This document shows positions 1 to 8,400 of a stretch of 8,634 nucleotides of DNA, piece by piece. Under the pieces are notes generated by a model, which searched no databases, was not told where the DNA came from, and saw only the letters and a list, made by a program, of their open reading frames with translations. Numbering within the stretch: the first letter of the stretch is position 1; the number at the start of each line of letters is the position of its first letter. This DNA is from Candidatus Gerdarchaeota archaeon (GTDB lineage Archaea > Asgardarchaeota > Heimdallarchaeia > JABLTI01): assembly GCA_016839405.1 (NCBI GenBank), contig JAEOUJ010000340.1, forward strand, positions 1-8,634, in the 5' to 3' direction. The translations under genes and the position numbers were made by a program.

Positions 1-5
1 AATAG

Positions 6-39
6 AAAAAAAAGGTGATTAAGAGATTTAACTCTTAAT
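6..39 (-). terminator. Hairpin plus U8 terminator of the giant surface protein gene
   Basis: An 8-bp perfect inverted repeat (arms 18-25 and 32-39, 6-base loop 26-31) overlaps the TAA stop at 35-37. After a 4-base spacer it is followed by eight U on the minus-strand transcript (positions 6-13). The layout matches the terminator of the other gene in the window. The stem is AT-rich, so the U-tract may be the main signal. Confidence 0.6.
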
Positions 40-3000
40 ATTCTTGATAATATTCATCTGTTGACTCAAAGTGTTGTTCAATATTTTGTTGTTGGAAGAA
101 CTCTTTTCTAAAGCCAAAAATACTTTCAACGAGTAAAGGAACAGCAGCAAATTCGTTCAAATCAATCAAATCTTGAGTAAGATTAGCTTTATATGTAATT
201 TCAAAATCCATCAAGAATTTTGGTAACAATTCCTTAAGTTTTGGTTTGACATCATTAACTAATAAAATTGCATTTCCAAAATAACCTGGGCAAACAAGTA
301 ATCTTTTATCACCAAATTCTAAGATATGAACTTGCATTTCAACATCTTTTTCGCCAGTAATTTCACCTAAAATACTCATTATACCAGTCATAGCCCCGCC
401 AAATAATTGTTCATCATCAAATAAATCACGGGAATATGGAACATAAGCTAAAGTCAATCCAGTTTTTGTTACATAAGCAACAGCTTCTAATGATTCTTGC
501 CAACCTTTATTTAATCGTCGTTTTTTAGTTGCAACAACAAGGATTGTGGGTAATATAATCAATAGCAATAAACCAGCAGCACTTGGAATTACTATAGTAT
601 AAAGGTGATCCATTAACCACTCAAGAAAGCTGTTTTGAGGATTATCTATAGGATTTTCATGCATTTGAATTTGTAAATCATATGATGAACTAATTGAATT
701 GCCTGCGTTATCATAGATTTCGAATTGAATAGTATAATTTCCTTCACTTAATTCTGTAAGATTTAAAGTATAATAGTAGGCATAAATATCACTTACTGAT
801 TGATCTGGGTCAAAGTTCATTTCAAAAGTTTCGTTATAACCATCACCTGATATTGTTAGAAATATAGTACTAATACCATATGTATCTCTAGCATTTATGG
901 ATAAATTGAAAATATTTTCGTTAGGATCATCTGAAAGTTCTAGAACATTACCAGTAGGATAAAGTACAGAGGATCCTAAAATTGGAGTGTAATATATAGT
1001 TGGATTAACTATATCTATAATTATCTCTACTATCATATTGCGTCCACGATCGACTTTATCGTAAACTGTAATTGTTAAGTTATGGTGATCACCAAGTGCT
1101 GTAAAAACTGATTCATCAATTGTTGTATTTAACCAGAATGGGTCATATTGATAATCTGTTCCATAATCTATGAAATAAACAACTTCTTCTCCATCAGCTA
1201 CAACTTGTACTTCAGAAACACCTATTCTAGGGTTATATACTGTGATATTAAGATCAAAGTTTGGATCATTTGTTATAATAGCAGTATCAATATTAATGCT
1301 AAATTCTGGTGCTTGCGGAAATAATTCAAGCTGAATACTTTTGTTAATTGTGTTACCAGCAGCATCAAATGTTTCAATTGTTAATGTATGCCAACCATCA
1401 TCATAACTAGAAATATCAATAAATTGAGAAGTGACTGTTTTACCAAAAGTTCCTATAAAGTCACCATTTAACCATATACGGAATCCAGCTATTCCAGATC
1501 CGGTATCATAAGCTGACCATTGAACATAAAGATCTTCATTAATTATAATAGAAGCATTACTTGGTTCAAGTATAGCCAATGAAGGCAATGATTGATCAAC
1601 AATAACTAATTTAGTATCGATAAATTGATGTTCTCCACCAATAAAACAAGTAGCTGTTATATTTGCTAATGGAAATTGAGATATTGGAATCTCTCCTAAG
1701 ATAACTTCCAAATCTACATCAACAGAAAATGTAGATGAATCATAAGTTCCATATAAAGTATCGTTAACAAATACATAAAATTCATCAGTAAAGATGTTGA
1801 ATGTCTCCCAAGTTACATTAACAACAGTTGAAGAAGAATAACTAGTGTAATCATAAGGAGTTGTGATGCTGAAAGTTGGTGCAAAGAAATCATGAATAAC
1901 ATTTATACTATCTTCTGCTACTCTATCAAGATAGTCAATTGCTTCAACTGTAATAATATAAGTGTCATTTAAAGGTATATCTACCATGTAAAAGAATTCA
2001 CTTGAATCTATAGTATCTATATAAGTATCATTAACATAAATTATATGCTCTTTTATTCCTGTTCCAGCATCATCTGAAGTCCAAGTAACAACAATAGTAT
2101 CTTCACTTGTAACATATCCATTGTAGGGAGAAGTAATGTTAATCATTGGGTCGGATGAATCTAATGCTATAGTATAGTAATCATAACCAAAATTACCTGC
2201 TTTATCCCAAGCATAAATTAGAATTTCTTTAAATCCTTCTTCCCCTAAATCAATTGTATCATTTAGAAATGTTGATCCATACATATCATATAGTTCAGAA
2301 TTGATATATATTCCATACCATTCAATTCCAGTCCCTCCGGCATTATCAAAACCATCCCATTCAATAAATTGAAGTGGTTCATCAGTATAATACCAACCAC
2401 TTTGTGTTGGTAATGATAGTGGTAGTAACTCTACTGTTGGATCAAGTGTATCTCTAGTAATTTGAATTGATGTTGGTTGATAATTGCCAACAACATCAAA
2501 AGCTTCAACTCTTATAGTATATTTCTTATCATTTGGCAGTGCTAAACCAAAATAATTGGTGTAAGAGGTTCCTTGATAAACATTATCTCGGTAGACATCA
2601 AAATGATCTACATCAGTTAATTCATCATAAGATTCCCACCAGAGATCAATGAAATCAACATTTACAGCTGAACCAGATAATGGTGAAATAATATTTATTG
2701 TTGGACCGGTATTATCTCTAATTACAAAAATCGTATCTTTTCCTTTATTCATACTGTCATCTTCAGCTACAACTGTTATGTTGAAAATTCCTTCACTAGG
2801 TAATAGAACATCGTATTCAGTTGCTGTAATTCCTGTAGGAGTAAGATTTGTACCATTTCGATATATGTAATATGTTATTGGATCATAATCTGGATCAAAT
2901 GCCAGATATTTTACTGTAACATTATCATCTTGAGTCATGAAATAATTCTCAGGATGATAAATTGATACTTCAGGAGCATTTTGCGTATATTCAACATAAA

Positions 3001-5278
3001 TATAATCATAGGCAAGATTTCCTAAAACATCATAAGCATATAATTCAATATCATTTGGTCCAAAATCTAAAGTGATATATGATCCTAATTGACCACCACC
3101 CATTCTAGTTTCAAAAGCTCCATTAACCCAAATATCATAAAATTCCATTGGATTTGATTCATTTGAAATAGACCATTTAATAAGCAAATTTTCTTTATTT
3201 GAAACATAACCAAAAGATGGTGAAGTAATAGAAACAGATGGCAAATTACCTTTGCCAATAACCATTATTTGACCAAATTGATCACCTAAAATAATTTCCA
3301 TATCACCATCTTTATCTATATCATATCCAATAATAGAATTCTTTAAACCAGGAGCAGCACCTATATCAGCTCGCCATTCTTCTGTGTAAACTAAATCTTT
3401 TTCATATGGATCTGGATCATTATTTGTAATTTCATATATAACCACGGTACCGTTGCTACAACCAAAAACAAGTTCATTGTAAAAATCACCATCGATATCA
3501 AAAACTCCTGCTCCACCACCATAATTTGGGTCAGCACCATCATTAATTGCAAATTCCAAGGGTATTTGACTATCATTAAAATTAAATTGACCAAAAATTT
3601 TAACATATTCCTTTCCAACTATTATAGTTTCAATTTCACCATCATTATCAACATCTTCAACTATAATTGTATGACCAAAGAAATCCTGAGTATTGATATG
3701 TGAGTCTACTGGAAGATCATCTTCCCAACCATAAATATAATGGCCTGAGGGATTATCATAATAAGAAGTACCATCTAATTCAATAATTTGTAATTGTGTT
3801 TCTGATAAAGAGTTATCCGAACTTGTTTGAGCGTTAAAGATTATTTCATTCCAACCATCACTATCCATATCTGTTACTTCTATCGCATGAATTCTATATG
3901 GATCTACTCCACCTATTTGGAACGGTGCAATATATCCCAATAATTCAAATTCATCTTTATTCCATTTATAATCTAGAACTCCTATCCACCCTATCTCATC
4001 ACCAAATAAAATTTGCTTACTACCATCAAATTTATTTGAAGCATCACCTATTGCTATATAACCTAAGAGAAAATCACCATAATTATCAAATATTATTTCT
4101 GCTGTATCAAAATCTCTAGTAACATTATTCCAACCAACGAATCTACCAATTCTACTATCTGAAAAACTGACTCCATAAAGTTCATCTTTCCCATCTTCAT
4201 CAAAATCATATGCAGCCATTCCTGTTATATGGAATAATGAACCATAATGTGCGGATTCCCATGAAGCCCAAATACGTGTTATTTCACCATCTATGTAATC
4301 AAAGATAGCTATTAGATTCTCATCACCTGCTACTTGTCTATTTGATGTAACAACAAGTTCTTGATCACCATCACCATTAATATCAGCAGTGATTAAAACA
4401 GTATTATTTTCATAACCACCTGCTCCATCTTTAATATAGAAATTATCTTCAATTATATAATCCTCAGAGAAAAATTGGTCTCCTAAATGCAAATCTCCCC
4501 ATCTACCAGGATTATCTTCAATGAACTTAGTTGTTAATGGTTGAATTGGCCATGTAATAGCATAACTATCACTAATTAGATGTGGGGTTGCCTCAACAGC
4601 AAAACCAATTAATTTATCATTTATACTGGGAATTGCTAGAGAGCTATATTCAAATTTAAATTCATATTGTCTATGTTCTGTTAAATTATTAAAAGCTGAT
4701 TTAGCAAAACTAGTCTCTCCTATCATTGTTACAATACCATCTGTTAGTACATCCCCTGGCAGACCTGAATCCTGTATTTGCCAAGAATTGGATGACTCTG
4801 AATAACGTCTAAGATAAACAGATGCTAGACCTGAATTATTTTCAAGTGTTACCCAATAATCACTACTACTTAACCATCCATTATGATCTAAATCAAAATA
4901 TAGATTAGCTCCCCATCTAAGGGATGGTAATTTTTCAAGAAATGTTATACAATCTATTGCAACATATAAATTATTATTATCATTTTGTATGATTAATTTT
5001 CCTTTTTTTAAACCCGCCAAGCTAAAAAGATTATAAACTGCTGCTGATGACCATTCACCAGTTAATCTATAAGATGTAAAACCAATTGTACCATCTATTG
5101 TTGGAGCCGTATCGTTCCATATGGAAAATATTTCCATAGGTATGGCTTCTGGTGAATGTGCTTGTGTGTTATTTATTTTGAAATTTTCACTTGTTAATAA
5201 TATTGTTATACATAAAATAGAAATGAGAAAAATGTTACTAAAATTTCTCTTATTTAATATAAATCCATTTCTTGGCAT
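35..5278 (-). CDS. Giant surface protein: CBM9-like domain, 7-blade FG-GAP propeller, 9 Ig-like modules, one TM helix, cytosolic Roadblock/longin-like domain
   Basis: Complete gene of 1747 residues, predicted single-pass membrane protein with its N-terminus outside. Residues 1-40 carry a basic start (K10, R11), a hydrophobic core at about 15-29 and a possible cleavage near 38-41. Residues about 45-270 resemble a CBM9/DOMON beta-sandwich (PTIDGTI, EWSSAAV, NLYVAID, NLYFDLDHNG). Seven FG-GAP/VCBS-like blades follow, with loops starting at D299, D358, D412, D470, D542, D594 and D653; six fit or nearly fit DxDxDG, while the third is degenerate. Nine Ig-like modules begin at P680, 769, 859, 947, 1044, 1134, 1232, 1324 and 1426; most end in a motif like AxDxxGN. 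A transmembrane helix at about 1560-1583 precedes KKRR (1585-1588). Residues about 1597-1720 resemble a Roadblock/longin alpha/beta fold. The ATG is supported by an upstream Shine-Dalgarno-like site and an in-frame stop at 5300-5302 with no earlier start. Likely role: adhesion or ligand sensing. The ligand is unknown and no catalytic site is seen. Confidence 0.93.
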   Translation of the reverse strand: MPRNGFILNKRNFSNIFLISILCITILLTSENFKINNTQAHSPEAIPMEIFSIWNDTAPTIDGTIGFTSYRLTGEWSSAAVYNLFSLAGLKKGKLIIQNDNNNLYVAIDCITFLEKLPSLRWGANLYFDLDHNGWLSSSDYWVTLENNSGLASVYLRRYSESSNSWQIQDSGLPGDVLTDGIVTMIGETSFAKSAFNNLTEHRQYEFKFEYSSLAIPSINDKLIGFAVEATPHLISDSYAITWPIQPLTTKFIEDNPGRWGDLHLGDQFFSEDYIIEDNFYIKDGAGGYENNTVLITADINGDGDQELVVTSNRQVAGDENLIAIFDYIDGEITRIWASWESAHYGSLFHITGMAAYDFDEDGKDELYGVSFSDSRIGRFVGWNNVTRDFDTAEIIFDNYGDFLLGYIAIGDASNKFDGSKQILFGDEIGWIGVLDYKWNKDEFELLGYIAPFQIGGVDPYRIHAIEVTDMDSDGWNEIIFNAQTSSDNSLSETQLQIIELDGTSYYDNPSGHYIYGWEDDLPVDSHINTQDFFGHTIIVEDVDNDGEIETIIVGKEYVKIFGQFNFNDSQIPLEFAINDGADPNYGGGAGVFDIDGDFYNELVFGCSNGTVVIYEITNNDPDPYEKDLVYTEEWRADIGAAPGLKNSIIGYDIDKDGDMEIILGDQFGQIMVIGKGNLPSVSITSPSFGYVSNKENLLIKWSISNESNPMEFYDIWVNGAFETRMGGGQLGSYITLDFGPNDIELYAYDVLGNLAYDYIYVEYTQNAPEVSIYHPENYFMTQDDNVTVKYLAFDPDYDPITYYIYRNGTNLTPTGITATEYDVLLPSEGIFNITVVAEDDSMNKGKDTIFVIRDNTGPTINIISPLSGSAVNVDFIDLWWESYDELTDVDHFDVYRDNVYQGTSYTNYFGLALPNDKKYTIRVEAFDVVGNYQPTSIQITRDTLDPTVELLPLSLPTQSGWYYTDEPLQFIEWDGFDNAGGTGIEWYGIYINSELYDMYGSTFLNDTIDLGEEGFKEILIYAWDKAGNFGYDYYTIALDSSDPMINITSPYNGYVTSEDTIVVTWTSDDAGTGIKEHIIYVNDTYIDTIDSSEFFYMVDIPLNDTYIITVEAIDYLDRVAEDSINVIHDFFAPTFSITTPYDYTSYSSSTVVNVTWETFNIFTDEFYVFVNDTLYGTYDSSTFSVDVDLEVILGEIPISQFPLANITATCFIGGEHQFIDTKLVIVDQSLPSLAILEPSNASIIINEDLYVQWSAYDTGSGIAGFRIWLNGDFIGTFGKTVTSQFIDISSYDDGWHTLTIETFDAAGNTINKSIQLELFPQAPEFSINIDTAIITNDPNFDLNITVYNPRIGVSEVQVVADGEEVVYFIDYGTDYQYDPFWLNTTIDESVFTALGDHHNLTITVYDKVDRGRNMIVEIIIDIVNPTIYYTPILGSSVLYPTGNVLELSDDPNENIFNLSINARDTYGISTIFLTISGDGYNETFEMNFDPDQSVSDIYAYYYTLNLTELSEGNYTIQFEIYDNAGNSISSSYDLQIQMHENPIDNPQNSFLEWLMDHLYTIVIPSAAGLLLLIILPTILVVATKKRRLNKGWQESLEAVAYVTKTGLTLAYVPYSRDLFDDEQLFGGAMTGIMSILGEITGEKDVEMQVHILEFGDKRLLVCPGYFGNAILLVNDVKPKLKELLPKFLMDFEITYKANLTQDLIDLNEFAAVPLLVESIFGFRKEFFQQQNIEQHFESTDEYYQEY

Positions 5279-5285
5279 TTGGAAA

Positions 5286-5293
5286 TCATCCTT
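5286..5293 (-). promoter_or_regulatory. Shine-Dalgarno-like site for the surface protein gene
   Basis: The minus strand reads AAGGATGA here, a partial match to the archaeal/bacterial AGGAGGTGA consensus. The GGA lies 10 bases before the ATG at 5276-5278. It supports that ATG over the next in-frame Met (residue 48), which would remove the signal peptide. Confidence 0.55.
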
Positions 5294-5385
5294 TTTAAAT
5301 TATTATTTAAATAAGCTCAACCTTTTAATCAAATCAACACTAAATTTTTGGGGATTAATTGACAATTCCTTTCATTTATTGTCGA

Positions 5386-5396
5386 CTATAAATAAA
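5386..5396 (-). promoter_or_regulatory. Candidate TATA box for the surface protein gene
   Basis: The minus strand reads TTTATTTATAG, close to an archaeal TATA element. Transcription would begin about 25 bases downstream, near 5360, leaving a leader of about 80 bases that includes the Shine-Dalgarno-like site. A second AT-rich element (TTATTTAAATAA, about 5302-5313) would give a nearly leaderless transcript. The spacer is AT-rich throughout, so chance matches are likely. Confidence 0.25.
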
Positions 5397-5447
5397 AAAA
5401 GCGTAATTAGGTTAAAAAGACTTTAGATTTGGGTATTTTCTTGAAAT

Positions 5448-5481
5448 AAAAAAATAAAGAAATTAGAAAGCTAATTTCTTT
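5448..5481 (-). terminator. Hairpin plus U7 terminator of the GNAT fusion gene
   Basis: An 11-bp perfect inverted repeat (arms 5456-5466 and 5471-5481, 4-base loop 5467-5470) is followed on the minus-strand transcript by one A and then seven U (5448-5454). The proximal arm contains the last codons and the TAG stop. This fits an intrinsic-type terminator; in archaea the U-tract alone can promote termination. It suggests the downstream gene is transcribed separately. Confidence 0.65.
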
Positions 5482-8400
5482 TTAATGCTTCACAAATTTC
5501 AATTAGTTTTTCTCTTGGTTGATTAATCATTACTACAAATTCTATAGTTGATTTTGATTTAGGTTCTGCATATTGTATTCCTAAAACCCAATTTATTAGC
5601 ATGATTCCAAAATCAGCAACAAATGAAGAACCATAGCTTCCTTTTGGCACAATAAAGCTGATTGATTGATCACCTTTAGTAATTCTCGAAAATGGTTTGT
5701 TAAATGATCCTTGACTAGAAAATTGTTTTTTAATGGAATTCCTTATCCAAAGTCCCCTTGCACCTTCAACTTCAATTACATTTTCTTCTTTAGAACCACC
5801 TAATCCAACATCTGCTAATATAGTTCCAACCCAAGGAATCAATCTCTGTGTTTGATTGTCAAGAGTGATAATTACTCTAACTAAATCAGAATTTGGTAAT
5901 GTTAAATACGTTAAATCAAATTTTTGATCTTTAAGAAATTGCTTTTCTTTTTCAACTTTCCAAGAAATTTTAACTCCTTTCCAATTACCATCAGCTATTT
6001 CTTCAATGGAAGTTTTTTCAAGTTTGTTGAAGGGATCATCTGATACTAAATGAAAAATTACTGGTTGCAAGCCACCTATATATTCTTCAAAGAAGAATTT
6101 TGGTTGTATTTTCGGGAAACCATCAATAAGAAACGTTCGATTCTTTTTATCTTTCAATTGAATAAGATTTCCACCTATTTCAGAGGAAACAAGAAATGAT
6201 AAATTACCATTGTTTATTTCAATTGCTTTTCTTCCTTCTATTTCGATAGGTTTTGTATTAACTGCTCCTTCAGAAGATATGATAATATAATTATTGAAAT
6301 CAAATTCAAATTCTCCACTTAAATGAACTTGAATATTTTCAATTTGTGCAGTCTCGTTATTTGGTATTGTTATTTCAGCAGTGATTGGTATTGCTTGGAA
6401 GGGTGTTATTTCAGGCACAGGAATAGTTTCTTCTAATCCATTCTCTGTTTTAAATTTACCACTCCATCCTTTTGGTAAATTTAATCTAATACTTCCCTGA
6501 AGAGGATATGCTGAAACAAAATGTAAATCAAAATTTACTTCATGAGTTTTTCCAGCTGAAAATATTCTTTCACCTTTTAATTCAATAGATAAGGCTTTAG
6601 TTATTTCAGGTCCAATAAGCTCTTCAATTTTACTAAAAGTAGTATTACCAACTAATTGGTTCCAACGTCTTCTAACTTCTTGTATGTTATTGTAACCAAA
6701 GCTATACCAGAAATGGATTGGTTTATAATCATCACCAGGATTTATTTCTCTAGTAATGCTTTCAAAAAAGGTAGCTATCCCTTGATGCAGTTCTATTTTT
6801 TCAATATTTGATGGCTCCCAAATTAATGCTTGTAAATCTTGTAGTAAAAGACCTTCAACAGCCGACCATGTTTCATGCCATAATTTTGGATCTGTTGGTA
6901 CAACAGGATAAGTTAAGAAATTAGTTAAAGTGTCACTTTCTATTATCTTATTGTTTATTGGGGCAAAAGCACAACCCATTGCGGAATTAGGATTAAGACT
7001 TATTCCAGGAGTGCCAATTCTAGTTTGAGCTGAAACATGAATAGAATTATCTTTATCTGTATTTGTGTACTTTACCCAATATTCAACTTCATTCATTCCC
7101 GGAGCAATCTTAAAGTATTTTTCTATTCTTAATCCAGGTATTTGTATACTCTGACCAATTAATTTTAATTGATGATAGTTCTCTACTTTTTCAAATTCAT
7201 ATTCATATCGTAATGTTTGATCCAATGATAAACCAAATGGTGGACCAGATTGATGAGCTAATCGAACAGAACCAGCGTTTTCTTGGCGATATAAGTAAAT
7301 ATTACCTCCTTCTAATTGAGCTCGAATTACTAGTTTATCAGTGATTAAATACAATCGATCTATATCTTTTAGTTCTACAATTTCAATTAAATTATCGGTT
7401 TTCACAAAAAGTGGCACATCATAAGTTGGTGTATCAACTACTTTTTTATTAATAGATATTTTTGGTGTCGCTCTAATCATATATTGATTAGTATTATTTT
7501 TAACAGGTAAAGTTATAGGCACTTCAATTCCTGATATTTGTTCAGCTTCTAATTCAAATGGAATATTGATATTTAATTTTGAAAGATTATCAATTAAAAT
7601 ATCAATAGTGCCTTTAATTGGCATTTTTGTAGTATTAACAATATCTAAAGGAATAATTACTTCTTTACCTCTTGGAATAGAGCTAAATCTATGTCCTGTT
7701 ATACCTCTTAATTTTATTGGTGATTGTATTTTCCCACTTGTAATAAGATTAAACTCACGATCACCCATTTTTATATTGGTTTCAATTTTTTCACATGATC
7801 GATCATTATCTCTGAACAAAGCAGCTTTTTTATTTATTGTAAATGGTACTGATATTTCTATTGTTTTTCCTTTTTTCACTTTGATTGATTTTGGAGGTTT
7901 TTCAAGCCACTCTAAACCTTTGAATTCTTTTATATTGATTTTAGCTTCTAATTCATTTTCATAATCATTATGTAGAATAATTTTGAAATTATTTTCAATT
8001 CCTGTGAAAATTTCATGTGAAGCTACTTTAGTTTTTACAGCAATTTTTTTGCCTTCTAATATTCTTTCAAAACCAGTGAATCCCCATCCATATCTATCAA
8101 TTTCAGCGGTTAATAAATCCTCATCAACTTGGAATTTATAACTGAAAAGTTCCATACCATCTTCAATATGCTTATCGGGTGCTTGATCTAGGGCACGAAC
8201 GAAGTTACCATACCAATCTGGGTGTTTATTAAACCAATCTTGAGCTATTTCTTGTTGTAAAATTCCAGGAATGAAATCTTGCATGTATACTGAAGTATCT
8301 GGTACCCAAAATAATCCTACTTTTTTATATAAGGGGACAGCATCCATGTTTCCTGACCACGTATGTAGGTCTACTCGAGTTATTCCATTCTCTTTCGCTA

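Noticed and set aside
14..18. GGTGA on the plus strand as a ribosome binding site for a rightward gene
   Set aside because: No ATG, GTG or TTG with a sustained open frame follows at a suitable distance; the site is part of the minus-strand terminator region.
62..78. Acidic tyrosine cluster at the extreme C-terminus (DEYYQEY) as a phosphorylation or sorting motif
   Set aside because: A short, low-complexity tail can carry such residues by chance, and nothing else in the window points to tyrosine signalling.
3391..3618. Minus-strand open frame of 75 codons in another frame of the propeller region
   Set aside because: It is contained wholly within the blade-coding sequence, whose main frame has clear DxDxDG loops. 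The alternative product shows no motif.
35..5278. Bacterial origin (Planctomycetes- or Bacteroidetes-type giant adhesin)
   Set aside because: FG-GAP and Ig-like arrays also occur in bacteria, but there is no LPxTG, type IX secretion tail or autotransporter barrel. A C-terminal TM helix followed by a Roadblock/longin-like domain fits archaea better. This is not excluded, since the window carries no phylogenetic marker.
5121..5426. Plus-strand open frame of 101 codons covering the spacer and the start of the surface protein gene
   Set aside because: It lies mostly antisense to the signal-peptide coding region and runs through the AT-rich spacer. The product is a low-complexity Leu/Asn/Lys sequence with no recognisable domain.
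7566..7964. Plus-strand open frame of 132 codons with a hydrophobic product
   Set aside because: It is the antisense shadow of the GNAT fusion gene; complementary reading of hydrophilic Lys/Asn-rich sequence gives Phe/Ile/Leu-rich peptides. No family resemblance.
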